Positions 1 through 8,290 of a stretch of 53,714 nt of DNA are shown here, piece after piece. This stretch comes from Candidatus Fimimorpha excrementavium (GTDB lineage Bacteria; Bacillota; Clostridia; Lachnospirales; Lachnospiraceae), in the NCBI GenBank assembly GCA_018710785.1, contig DVJD01000012.1:1-53714 (forward strand), read 5' to 3'. Numbering within the stretch: position 1 is the first letter of the stretch; every line of letters begins with the position of its first letter. Position numbers and translations under genes: made by a program. A model generated the notes under the pieces. The model was given only the letters and a program-made list of their open reading frames with translations, did no database searches and had not been told where the DNA came from.

Positions 1-1
1 T

Positions 2-14
2 CATAGATTCACCT
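2..14 (-). promoter_or_regulatory. Ribosome binding site and start codon of a divergent gene leaving the window
   Basis: On the reverse strand an AGGTG Shine-Dalgarno (plus positions 10-14) lies five bases before an ATG (positions 4 to 2), so a gene probably starts here and runs out of the left edge. Only one codon is visible, so its product cannot be named. The inverted repeats immediately upstream fit a regulated promoter for it. Inference from signal spacing only. Confidence 0.4.
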
Positions 15-25
15 CATTTCAACCA

Positions 26-59
26 GGTATCAAAAGTTAAGCACTAAACTTTTGATACC
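26..59. repeat. 13-bp perfect inverted repeat, likely operator
   Basis: The arms 26-38 (GGTATCAAAAGTT) and 47-59 (AACTTTTGATACC) are exact reverse complements separated by 8 bases. It sits just upstream of the putative divergent start codon at position 4, the usual place for the operator of an autoregulated gene. There is no T-run on either side, so it is not a typical terminator. The cognate regulator is not visible. Confidence 0.6.
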
Positions 60-61
60 CA

Positions 62-84
62 ATAATAGAATTTGAATCTATTAT
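62..84. repeat. 8-bp inverted repeat next to the operator-like repeat
   Basis: ATAATAGA (62-69) and TCTATTAT (77-84) are exact reverse complements with a 7-base loop, three bases after the longer repeat. The A+T-rich sequence could include -10 elements for the divergent gene. It may be a second regulatory palindrome or part of a mobile-element boundary; the sequence does not decide. Confidence 0.4.
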
Positions 85-235
85 CCCATACATGGTCTGC
101 TTTTTCGAGGTACGCACTATCTACCGTTTACAAGGATAAACCAAATCTTGAGATCAGAGGCATCATGTGGTGATATGCGGGCGGCCTTTTGCGAGTGGTT
201 TCAAGATCGCTGCCTGATGGGATGGAGGATAGAAT

Positions 236-1516
236 ATGAAGCTGAGTTTAAAGAATTTTGGTAAAATTGAGAAAGCTTCGGTGGAAATGGACGGCATTAC
301 AGTGATTGCCGGAGAAAATAACACCGGAAAAAGTACGGTGGGAAAAGCCTTATACTGTTTGTTTCATGCGTTTTACAATATGAATGATACGTTGGATAGA
401 GAACGGGAGAAATTGATTTTTCGCGTACTTGTTTTGGCAGATGCAGAGCCGATCTGGAGCAGCGCATCGAGAGGAAAAGAACTGGAGAGAGTATCCCATG
501 AGATTGGAAGAAAACGAGAGCAGTATATAGAATATCCCAGAAAATTAAAAGAGCGGATGGCATTGCTGTATAAAGGTAATGAGAAGCTGGAGAAAAATTC
601 AGATCCAGATCATGTGACGGAGAAAATTCTTGCATATCTGAAGTTGGATGATGATACCATTAAAGCGAATGTAATGAGGCAGATTCTTGCATTAGAGTAT
701 CAGATGCAGGTTGGTTATGTGGATGATTCCAATACGGAGAGCAGAGCCGTCCTTGAGATTCGCGATCAGAAAGTGATTGATATTCATATTAAACCGGATG
801 AAAGCGTGAAAATTGATCAGGCAGAAGACATTTATAGTAATCTGGCTTATATTGACGACCCATTTGTTGTCGATCGATTAAGTAATTTTGTTCCATATAG
901 GGGTGAAGCAATAGAGGATCACAGAGATAAGCTGATACAGCTTTTGACTAAGAAAAACAATCGTTCTCTTGTAAGCGGAGTTATAGAAGAAATGGTGGTC
1001 TCAGAAAGACTAAATCATATATTGGAGATTTTAAATAAGGCATGCGAGGGAAGCCTTTTGAAGACGGAAGACAGTTATGGATATAGTTCTAAAAAAATTG
1101 GAAAGCCGCTGTCTTTATCCAATGTTTCCACAGGATTGAAGACATTTTTGATTTTGAAAACATTGTTGATGAATGGAAGTATAGAAGAAGGAGGAACGAT
1201 TGTTTTTGATGAACCGGAAATTCATCTTCATCCAGAGTGGCAGCTTTTGCTTGCAGAACTTATTGTATTGATTCAAAAGGAATTCAAACTTCATGTATTG
1301 TTAAATACTCATAGTCCATACTTTTTGAGGGCAATTCAGGTATATTCGGCAAAATATGATGTGGCGGATATCTGTAAGTATTATTTAGCAGAAGCAAGAG
1401 GGGATCGGGCAGATATTGTAGATGTTACGGACAATATTGAAAGGATTTATGAAAAATTGTCCAGACCACTGCAAAGACTTGAGGATGAGAGGTGGGAAAG
1501 CAATGGATTGGAATAA
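236..1516 (+). CDS. OLD/ABC-type AAA ATPase, putative defence-system ATPase
   Basis: A 426-residue ATPase of the ABC/SMC-like AAA_15/AAA_21 group. The Walker A motif GENNTGKS is at residues 26-33, an ABC-like signature LSNVSTGLK at about 294-302, Walker B TIVFDEPE at 321-328 and the switch histidine in NTHSP at about 359. The region between Walker A and the signature is a helical, charged insert. The start ATG follows GGAGGAT by a few bases. The stop overlaps the next gene by 14 bases, so the two are translationally coupled. Proteins of this architecture commonly drive phage-defence or toxin modules (OLD, AriA of PARIS, Septu PtuA), but no specific system is matched by eye. There is no TOPRIM domain in this protein, so it is not a canonical OLD nuclease. 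Confidence 0.85.
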   Translation: MKLSLKNFGKIEKASVEMDGITVIAGENNTGKSTVGKALYCLFHAFYNMNDTLDREREKLIFRVLVLADAEPIWSSASRGKELERVSHEIGRKREQYIEYPRKLKERMALLYKGNEKLEKNSDPDHVTEKILAYLKLDDDTIKANVMRQILALEYQMQVGYVDDSNTESRAVLEIRDQKVIDIHIKPDESVKIDQAEDIYSNLAYIDDPFVVDRLSNFVPYRGEAIEDHRDKLIQLLTKKNNRSLVSGVIEEMVVSERLNHILEILNKACEGSLLKTEDSYGYSSKKIGKPLSLSNVSTGLKTFLILKTLLMNGSIEEGGTIVFDEPEIHLHPEWQLLLAELIVLIQKEFKLHVLLNTHSPYFLRAIQVYSAKYDVADICKYYLAEARGDRADIVDVTDNIERIYEKLSRPLQRLEDERWESNGLE

Positions 1517-2093
1517 GTACGAAATTTTCAGAAACCATATCACGAATTTGAAAGAAACGTCATTGGATGAAAGCGGCGGACAGAAAGTATATATGACCCA
1601 GTCTCTTCGACCGGCAATTAATTTTGATGGAGTGAAGGAAGATTATATTAAAAATCTGGAATTGAGTGAATTTCCAAAATCGAATGATGCGTTGATGGAA
1701 GAAGGGGACGGTACTCCTGTATTTGTAGAGTTCAAAAACGGGTTTATGGATCGGGCAAAACAGTTTGGTTTACGTAAAAAAATATATGACAGTGTTCTTA
1801 TATTTACGGATATTACATCGGCTCGGATATCGGACATGAGAAAGAATATGAAATATATTTTGGTATATAATGAAGGGGTAAATCAGACTAATAACCTGGA
1901 TGAAACGTTAAAGAAAAAACAGAGAAATATGGTACAGCCGTCTGTTTCGTTTGATAGCTTTGCAAAGAAAATAGGACAATATGCAAAGAGCGAATATATT
2001 TGCTTTGGCTTAACGATATTTAAAAATTATTGTTTCAAAGAGGTGCATACATTTACAGAGACAGAATTTGAAAAATATCTTTCAGATTTATAA
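1503..2093 (+). CDS. Unrecognised partner of the ATPase, possible PD-(D/E)XK nuclease
   Basis: A 196-residue protein I cannot assign to a named family. The start chosen is the ATG at 1503, preceded by GAGGTGGGAAAG, rather than an upstream in-frame ATG inside the ATPase gene. Residues 61-80 contain an Asp (D62) followed 14 residues later by a strand with E-F-K (E76, K78), then a helix RKKIYD and a hydrophobic strand VLIFTDI. That order resembles the core of PD-(D/E)XK endonucleases. It has no signal peptide or membrane segment. Overlap with the ATPase gene implies one complex, with this protein as the probable effector. The nuclease reading is inference; it could be another small accessory subunit. 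The gene is A+T-rich compared with the housekeeping genes downstream. Confidence 0.75.
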   Translation: MDWNKYEIFRNHITNLKETSLDESGGQKVYMTQSLRPAINFDGVKEDYIKNLELSEFPKSNDALMEEGDGTPVFVEFKNGFMDRAKQFGLRKKIYDSVLIFTDITSARISDMRKNMKYILVYNEGVNQTNNLDETLKKKQRNMVQPSVSFDSFAKKIGQYAKSEYICFGLTIFKNYCFKEVHTFTETEFEKYLSDL

Positions 2094-2229
2094 AGAATTA
2101 TCAAAATACCGGTTTTCTCTTGCGGAGGAAACTTGAATAAATACAGAATCAGTGAAACCGATTGGAATTCTTGCATAAAGGCACATCAATTACAAATAGC
2201 AGAGCAATTTTCATTTCCCGATCCGATTC

Positions 2230-2324
2230 TTCCCTTTTCCCCCCACATATGCTATAATATTACATTGGATTAATAGAAACTGCATCCATCGCACGTCTGG
2301 GGCTTGGTTTATCCGCGGACGTGC
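2230..2324 (+). promoter_or_regulatory. Promoter -10 and leader hairpin of the ATP-grasp gene
   Basis: A perfect -10 TATAAT is at 2253-2258; the -35 position 17 bases upstream (TTCCCT, 2230-2235) is poor. The leader contains an inverted repeat GCACGTC (2291-2297) and GACGTGC (2318-2324), which would form a hairpin about 15 bases before the Shine-Dalgarno at 2334-2340. No T-run follows, so it is a leader structure rather than a terminator. Confidence 0.5.
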
Positions 2325-2349
2325 TGTGTGGCGAGAGGAGTTGTAAAAG

Positions 2350-3534
2350 ATGAATTTTATCTTCATTTCACCCCATTTTCCTGCGAATTACTGGAATTTT
2401 TGTGTTCAGTTGAAATTAAATGGTGTCAACGTCCTGGGGATTGGAGATGCGCCCTATGACAGTTTGGTTTTAGGTTTAAAAAATGCGCTGACGGAGTACT
2501 ATCGGGTCGACAATATGGAAGACTACGATCAGATGCTGCGGGCTGTCGCGTATTTTACATTCAAATACGGCAAGATTGACTGGCTGGAAAGCAACAATGA
2601 ATATTGGCTGGATCAGGATGCGCGGCTTAGGGAAGACTTCAATATTGGGAATGGATTTCGTCCCCATGAGATTGCCCGGATCAAGAGCAAATATAGGATG
2701 AAAGAAACGTATAAAAAAGCGGGGATTCCGGCGCCGGACTGTATTTATGCCGATGACTGGGAAGCAGCCAAGAAATTTGCGGCGGTGCATGGATATCCTC
2801 TGATTTTGAAACCGGACAGTGGTGTGGGAGCGCAGAATACCTATACCATCGGAAGGGAAGAAGACCTGGAAGAGTTTTTTGAGCAAAAGCACAGCCGGAT
2901 GTTTGTCCTGGAAGAGTTTGTGGAGGGAGAAATCTGCTCGTATGATGCCATCATTGACAGCAAAGGGGAGCCGATTTTTGAATCCGGGAATATTACGCCT
3001 GTGTCCATCATGGATATTGTGAACAACCAGGACAGCGCCTATTTTTATATTGTCAAATCGCTGGCAGAGGATGTGCGGGAGGCCGGAAGACGGTGCGCAA
3101 AGGCGTTTGATGTGAGAAGCCGTTTTGTGCATTTTGAATTCTTCCGCCTGAAGAGGGATTACGAAAATCTGGGAGCAGCCGGAACGATTGTGGGTCTGGA
3201 AGTCAATATGCGCCCCTCGGGCGGATTTACGCCGGACATGCTCAATTATGCCAACAGTGTCAATGTGTTTAAAATCTGGGCGGACATGGTGGCGTTTGAT
3301 TCCAGCAGCGTGGATCAGAATCAGGAACATTTTTTCTGTGCCTATGTGGGCAGGCGAAGCAGCAGGGAATATCAGCATAGCCATGTGGAACTGTTGTCAA
3401 AGTATCGGGCCAATATTACCATGAGTGACCGGATGCCGGATGTTTTGGCATCTGCCATGGGGGATCAGATGTATCTGGCCAAGTTTCGGGATGAGCAGGT
3501 CATGAAAGAATTTTTTGATTACGTATTGTCGTGA
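2350..3534 (+). CDS. ATP-grasp domain ligase, carbamoyl-phosphate-synthase-like
   Basis: A 394-residue cytoplasmic protein with an N-terminal Rossmann-like pre-ATP-grasp domain (residues 1-110) and an ATP-grasp fold (about 115-300). Visible features are the nucleotide-binding stretch LILKPDSGVGAQNT near 155-168, the hinge VLEEFVEGE near 196-204, and the metal-binding end FEFFR followed by GLEVNMRPSG near 290. The family couples ATP hydrolysis to joining a carboxylate to an amine or thiol, through an acyl phosphate. The substrate cannot be read from the sequence, and no biosynthetic partners flank it. The start ATG follows GAGAGGAG. The next gene begins 26 bases after its stop, so they are probably co-transcribed. 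Confidence 0.85.
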   Translation: MNFIFISPHFPANYWNFCVQLKLNGVNVLGIGDAPYDSLVLGLKNALTEYYRVDNMEDYDQMLRAVAYFTFKYGKIDWLESNNEYWLDQDARLREDFNIGNGFRPHEIARIKSKYRMKETYKKAGIPAPDCIYADDWEAAKKFAAVHGYPLILKPDSGVGAQNTYTIGREEDLEEFFEQKHSRMFVLEEFVEGEICSYDAIIDSKGEPIFESGNITPVSIMDIVNNQDSAYFYIVKSLAEDVREAGRRCAKAFDVRSRFVHFEFFRLKRDYENLGAAGTIVGLEVNMRPSGGFTPDMLNYANSVNVFKIWADMVAFDSSSVDQNQEHFFCAYVGRRSSREYQHSHVELLSKYRANITMSDRMPDVLASAMGDQMYLAKFRDEQVMKEFFDYVLS

Positions 3535-3560
3535 AACAGCTGCGAAAGTTGGGGATTGGA

Positions 3561-3896
3561 ATGGATTGTAAAGAAGTGAGAAGCCTGGTCATGGCATTTA
3601 TCAAAGATGAGATACCAGAGGATAAACTGGAACCATTTCTGAAACATATCAGCGGATGTAAGGATTGTTATGAAGAATTGGAGATATACTATACGGTACA
3701 TGTCGGGATTCAGGGATTGGATCAGGATCAGTTTACCACATATGATTTGTCCGGTGCATTGAGGACCGATCTGGAAGAGGCAAGGGAGCAGGTGCGTTCC
3801 CGCCATGTTTTTACTGTTTTTCGTATTGTTGTGGGAGCGGCGGCGGTCTTGCTGACTCTGCTGGCCGCATTTTTCCAGTTTCAAAGATGGTTGTAG
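3561..3896 (+). CDS. Zinc-finger anti-sigma-like membrane protein (zf-HC2)
   Basis: A 111-residue protein with an N-terminal zf-HC2-type motif HxxxCxxC (HISGCKDC, about residues 29-36) and one C-terminal membrane segment (about 85-107), the architecture of anti-sigma factors. The ATG at 3561 is preferred because GGGGATTGG precedes it; an in-frame GTG at 3531 overlapping the previous stop is an alternative. No sigma factor gene lies nearby, so it may be an orphan, or the motif may serve another zinc-binding role. It sits between the ATP-grasp gene and polA, 39 bases before the latter, probably in one transcript. Confidence 0.75.
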   Translation: MDCKEVRSLVMAFIKDEIPEDKLEPFLKHISGCKDCYEELEIYYTVHVGIQGLDQDQFTTYDLSGALRTDLEEAREQVRSRHVFTVFRIVVGAAAVLLTLLAAFFQFQRWL

Positions 3897-3935
3897 GCGG
3901 CGGATGAGATTGCTGGCCGCAGAATGGAGGAAGAT

Positions 3936-6755
3936 GTGGAAAAGGATTATTTGTTGCTGATCGATGGGTCCAGCTTGCTGACCACCCAGTTTTATGGGAA
4001 TCTTCCAAGGGAAGTCATGTTTGCAAAAACGCTGGAAGAAAAGGAAAAATACTTTCACAAGATCATGATGACGTCCACCGGGACGTATACCAATGCGGTA
4101 TTTGGATTTTTGCGGACCTTATTCAAGATTTTAAAAGAGCAGAAGCCGGCGTATCTGGCCGTGGCGTGGGATTTGTCGCGGGATACGTTTCGCAGGGAGA
4201 TGTATGCGGATTATAAGGCCAACCGGACGGATACGCTGGAACCTTTGAAGGAGCAGTTCGCCCTCTGTCAGGATGCGCTGAAGCGGATGCATGTGCCGCA
4301 ATTCATGGATGAAACGTATGAGGCGGACGATTTTTGCGGAAGTCTTTCCAGAAAATTTGAGCCTGAGGTGCCGGTGAGGATTCTGACGAAGGACAATGAT
4401 TATCTGCAGCTGGTGACGGAGCGGACGAACCTTTGGATGATGCATACCACAGCGGAAAAGACGGATGAGCTGTTTAAGAAGTATCAGCTGAATAAAGAAG
4501 AGATGAATGTGCCCGAGCGGGCATTTTGTTTTACTCCCGAGCTGGTGGAGAAAGAATTCGGCGTGCCGCCAAAACATGTCAATTCTCTGAAAGGCCTCAT
4601 GGGAGATACGTCTGACAATATCAAAGGTGTGGCGGGAATCGGACCGGCCACGGCTGTGAAGCTGATTCAGGAGTATGGAACCGTAGAGCATCTGTATGAT
4701 GCCATCCGGGATCTGGACGCAGAAGGAGAGAAAAAGATCAAGGCGTACTGGAAAGAAAAGCTGGGACTGAAGCGCTCTCCCCTTTCGTATCTGAAAAAAG
4801 AAAGCGATACGGAGCTGGCGGGAGAAAAAGCTGCCCTCCTGAGTGAGCGGCTGGCGACCATCAAGTGCGATATTGACCTGGGAGATCTGACACTGGACTG
4901 TCTGAAGATTAGCCTGGACAAAAAAGAGGCACAGCAGGTGCTGGATGAACTGGAGTTCAAATCGCTGCACCTGGATTTGGACAGCGAGGAAAAAGAAGCG
5001 GTGGATATTTCAAAAAATTTTGTGGAGATCACCGACCTGGCGGAGGCCCAGGCGTGGATTCAGAAAGCCGGAAAACAGAGAAAGCTGGGGATTCAGCTTG
5101 TGGCTGAAGCGGGGGAACTGTTCGGCTGCGGAATTTGTATGCCGGACGGGACGGCGGCCTTTCTGAAGGTTCAGTTTTTCATTACCTCCGATATGGTGAA
5201 AGCGTGGATGCGGGAGCTGGCCGATCGTGTGCCGGAGATTTATGTGGTGGATTTGAAGCCGCAGCTGCCATGGCTGTATGCAGAAGGCAGCCTTCCCTAT
5301 GCGGATACCGGTGTGGCGGCTTATCTTTTGAATCCGCTGGAATCCGCGTATCCCTATGAAATGCAGGCCAGGGAATATCTGGATATGGAGCTTCCGTCCA
5401 GAGCCGATTTATTTGGCAAGACATCCTTCAAAGACGCACAGATGCTGCCGGATGCGATGATGAAGTATGCCTGCTGCAGCGCGTATACGGCGCTGTTTGC
5501 CGGACCGGTGATGGCACAAAAGCTGAAAGAAGAAGGAATGGCAGCGCTGTATCAGGACATCGAGCTTCCCCTGGTGTACAGTCTGTACCGGATGGAACAG
5601 GCGGGAATCCTGGTGAAAGGCGAGGCGCTAAAGGAGTACGGCGAACGTCTCGCGGATGGAATTCACACACTGGAGCAGCAGATTTATGAGCTGACCGGGG
5701 AGACGTTTAACATCAATTCCCCCAAACAGCTGGGAGAGGTACTGTTTGGAAAAATGAAGCTGCCCTATGCGAAAAAAACGAAGAGCGGCTATTCCACTGC
5801 GGCCGATGTGTTGGATAAGCTGGCGCCGGATTACCCGGTGGTGGGTAAAATTTTGGAGTATAGGCAGCTGACAAAACTAAAATCCACCTATGCCGACGGC
5901 TTGTTTGGGTGCATTCGGGAGGACGGAAGAATCCACGGCACATTCAATCAGACGATCACGGCCACGGGCCGCATCAGCAGCACGGATCCGAATCTGCAGA
6001 ACATCCCCATTCGAATGGAGCTTGGAAGAGAGATTCGAAAGGTGTTTGTGCCGAAGGATGGATGTGTCTTTGTGGATGCCGACTACTCCCAGATTGAACT
6101 GCGTGTCTTGGCCCATATGTCCGGCGATGAGAGCCTGATTGAGGCATACCGTCATGCCCAGGACATCCATGCCTTGACGGCATCCCAGGTATTTCACACG
6201 CCCCTGGATCAGGTGACGCCTCTCCAGAGACGAAATGCCAAAGCGGTCAACTTTGGGATCGTCTATGGAATCAGCGCGTTTGGACTGAGTGAGGATCTGA
6301 GCATTACCCGGAAAGAGGCCCTTCAGTATATCGAAAAATATTTTGAGACGTATCCCAAGGTAAAAGAATTTCTGGACCGTTTGGTGGAGACCGGAAAAGA
6401 GCAGGGATATGTGACCACCATGTTTGGAAGGCGCAGGCCCATACCGGAATTGAAATCATCCAATTTTATGCAGCGTTCTTTCGGGGAACGGATTGCCATG
6501 AATTCTCCGATTCAGGGGACAGCGGCGGATATCATAAAGATTGCCATGAACCGGGTGGACAGGCGGCTGCGGGAAGAAGGATATGAATCACGGATCGTTC
6601 TGCAGGTGCATGATGAACTCCTGATCGAAGTGAAAAAAGAAGAGCTGGAAGGCGTACAGAAGATCCTGGCGGATGAGATGCGGGGGGCAGCCCGCCTGGA
6701 TGTTCCGCTGGAGATCGATATGAAGACGGGAAACAGCTGGTTTGAAACGAAGTAA
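3936..6755 (+). CDS. polA: DNA polymerase I, proofreading residues missing
   Basis: About 939 residues. Residues 1-310 form the 5'-3' exonuclease/flap domain (DGSSLL, YEADDF, TKDNDYLQL and the helix-hairpin-helix region LMGDTSDNIKGVAGIGPATA). The polymerase domain carries motif A VDADYSQIELR from about residue 713, motif B RRNAKAVNFGIVYG from about 765, and motif C HDE at about 892-894. The central 3'-5' exonuclease fold (about 335-520) lacks the DEDD acidic residues, so proofreading should be absent, as in many Gram-positive PolA proteins. The GTG at 3936 is preferred because GGAGGAA ends a few bases before it; an ATG at 3924 has no good ribosome site. An insertion of about 25 residues follows the first exonuclease motif. 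It acts in Okazaki fragment processing and repair. coaE follows closely. Confidence 0.95.
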   Translation: MEKDYLLLIDGSSLLTTQFYGNLPREVMFAKTLEEKEKYFHKIMMTSTGTYTNAVFGFLRTLFKILKEQKPAYLAVAWDLSRDTFRREMYADYKANRTDTLEPLKEQFALCQDALKRMHVPQFMDETYEADDFCGSLSRKFEPEVPVRILTKDNDYLQLVTERTNLWMMHTTAEKTDELFKKYQLNKEEMNVPERAFCFTPELVEKEFGVPPKHVNSLKGLMGDTSDNIKGVAGIGPATAVKLIQEYGTVEHLYDAIRDLDAEGEKKIKAYWKEKLGLKRSPLSYLKKESDTELAGEKAALLSERLATIKCDIDLGDLTLDCLKISLDKKEAQQVLDELEFKSLHLDLDSEEKEAVDISKNFVEITDLAEAQAWIQKAGKQRKLGIQLVAEAGELFGCGICMPDGTAAFLKVQFFITSDMVKAWMRELADRVPEIYVVDLKPQLPWLYAEGSLPYADTGVAAYLLNPLESAYPYEMQAREYLDMELPSRADLFGKTSFKDAQMLPDAMMKYACCSAYTALFAGPVMAQKLKEEGMAALYQDIELPLVYSLYRMEQAGILVKGEALKEYGERLADGIHTLEQQIYELTGETFNINSPKQLGEVLFGKMKLPYAKKTKSGYSTAADVLDKLAPDYPVVGKILEYRQLTKLKSTYADGLFGCIREDGRIHGTFNQTITATGRISSTDPNLQNIPIRMELGREIRKVFVPKDGCVFVDADYSQIELRVLAHMSGDESLIEAYRHAQDIHALTASQVFHTPLDQVTPLQRRNAKAVNFGIVYGISAFGLSEDLSITRKEALQYIEKYFETYPKVKEFLDRLVETGKEQGYVTTMFGRRRPIPELKSSNFMQRSFGERIAMNSPIQGTAADIIKIAMNRVDRRLREEGYESRIVLQVHDELLIEVKKEELEGVQKILADEMRGAARLDVPLEIDMKTGNSWFETK

Positions 6756-6822
6756 AGCGGGGAAACGATTGGAAGAAACGGCAAAGCGGGTGAATACACA
6801 GCTGGGAAAGAAAGGAATGGAT

Positions 6823-7410
6823 ATGAAGATTATTGGCCTGACAGGGGGAGTGGGAGCCGGAAAATCGTCGGTGCTGGCCTGGATGAAGGAGGCATACGGC
6901 GCCTATATCATCGTGACGGATGAGGTGGGTCACCGCCTGATGGAGCCGGGAGGCGCTTCCTATGAGCGCCTCGTGGAGGCCTATGGGCCGGGGATCCTTG
7001 GCGGGGACGGAACCATCCAAAGGGAACAGCTGGCAAACATCGTATTTCGGGATGAAGAATCCGTGGCAAAGATCAATGCAATCGTACATCCGCTGGTAAA
7101 GCAAGCCGTCCTGGAGGAGATCAGGCGGGCCGAAGAAAGCGGACAGTATCCCTATGCGGTGGTGGAGTCGGCTCTTCTGAAAGAGGGCGGGCTGCTGAAA
7201 CTGTGTGATACGGTATGGTATCTGTATGCGTCAGCGGATGTCCGGGTGCAGCGGCTGATGGCATCCAGAGGCTATACAAAGGAACGGTGTGTGTCTGTGA
7301 TGGACAGACAGCTTCCCGAGACAGCCTTTCGCCGGATGGCGGATGCCGTGATCGACAACAGCGGAAATTTTGAGGAAACAAAGAGGCAGATTGCACGTCT
7401 TCTGGGTTGA
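6823..7410 (+). CDS. coaE: Dephospho-CoA kinase
   Basis: A 195-residue cytoplasmic enzyme that phosphorylates the 3'-hydroxyl of dephospho-CoA in the last step of coenzyme A synthesis. It begins MKIIGLTGGVGAGKSS, with the P-loop GGVGAGKS at residues 8-15. The conserved acidic pair and lid region (VTDEVGHRL, and RLMASRGYT near 140-150) are present, and the length matches the family. The ATG at 6823 is chosen because AAAGGA lies six bases upstream; the in-frame ATG at 6817 is too close to it. The gene follows polA by 67 bases, an order seen in many Clostridia and Bacilli. Confidence 0.95.
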   Translation: MKIIGLTGGVGAGKSSVLAWMKEAYGAYIIVTDEVGHRLMEPGGASYERLVEAYGPGILGGDGTIQREQLANIVFRDEESVAKINAIVHPLVKQAVLEEIRRAEESGQYPYAVVESALLKEGGLLKLCDTVWYLYASADVRVQRLMASRGYTKERCVSVMDRQLPETAFRRMADAVIDNSGNFEETKRQIARLLG

Positions 7411-7468
7411 CAGAGAAAGCAGGATCAACTATACTTAAGGACGTGGAATTATTTGGATGGGAGATAAG

Positions 7469-8278
7469 ATGAGATTTGTCAGTATTGCCAGCGGCAGCAG
7501 TGGTAATTGTACATATATAGGCAGTGAAAACTCTCATATTTTGGTGGATGCAGGCATTTCCTGCAAACGGATCACGGACAGTTTGAAAGAACTGGATGTG
7601 AAGCCGCAGGAACTGAATGGAATCTTCATTACACATGAACATTCCGACCATATTCAGGGGGTTCGGGTGATGGCGAAAAAGTATGGCATCCCGATTTATG
7701 GAACTAAGAATACCCTGCAGAAAATCAGAGAATATGATAAGAAAAAGGAGATTGATGAGGCACTGTATTGTCCGCTCCAGCCGGACATTCTTGTACAGGT
7801 GGGAGATTTGGAAGTCAATCCCTTTTCCAGCAGCCATGATGCAGTCGATCCGGTTGTCTACCGGATCGAGTCAGGAACAGGGGAAAACAAAAAGGCAGTG
7901 GCGGTGGTGACGGACCTGGGCGTTTACAGTCAGTATACGATCAATCATCTGATTGGGCTGGACGCGATTTTGCTGGAAGCCAACCACGATTTAAAAATGC
8001 TGGAGACAGGCCCCTACCCCTATTATTTAAAGAGAAGGATTATGGGAAACTACGGTCATTTGTCCAATGAAGCCAGCGGGCAGCTGTTGAATGAGCTTCT
8101 GCATGACGGCATGAAGTCCATCGTGCTGGGCCATTTGAGCAAGGAAAATAACTATGAAGCATTGGCCTATGAGACCGTTTGTTTAGAAGTGACTATGAGT
8201 GAAAAACCATATAAAGCTGCGGATTTTCCGATTTCTGTGGCCAAAAGGGACACCATGTCAGACATCATTTATTTGTAG
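7469..8278 (+). CDS. MBL-fold metallo-hydrolase, YycJ/WalJ family
   Basis: A 269-residue metallo-beta-lactamase-fold protein with the metal-binding motif THEHSDH (about residues 54-60) and a later motif SSHDAVDP. The N-terminus SGSSGNCTYI is typical of the YycJ (WalJ/VicX) subgroup, thought to act as a nuclease or nucleic-acid processing enzyme and often linked to cell-wall and replication regulators. Here it follows coaE and is not beside a walRK pair. The ATG at 7469 is preferred because GGGAGAT precedes it; an in-frame ATG at 7457 lacks a ribosome site. The downstream ACT-domain gene starts 12 bases after the stop. Confidence 0.9.
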   Translation: MRFVSIASGSSGNCTYIGSENSHILVDAGISCKRITDSLKELDVKPQELNGIFITHEHSDHIQGVRVMAKKYGIPIYGTKNTLQKIREYDKKKEIDEALYCPLQPDILVQVGDLEVNPFSSSHDAVDPVVYRIESGTGENKKAVAVVTDLGVYSQYTINHLIGLDAILLEANHDLKMLETGPYPYYLKRRIMGNYGHLSNEASGQLLNELLHDGMKSIVLGHLSKENNYEALAYETVCLEVTMSEKPYKAADFPISVAKRDTMSDIIYL

Positions 8279-8290
8279 GAGGAAAAAGCA

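Noticed and set aside
236-2093. Canonical PARIS, Septu or Gabija assignment of the ATPase pair
   Set aside because: The partner lacks TOPRIM/DUF4435, HNH or UvrD-helicase features, so none of these names is supported.
2476-3384. Reverse-strand open frame opposite the ATP-grasp gene
   Set aside because: No ribosome site or recognisable motif; the plus-strand protein has a clear ATP-grasp fold.
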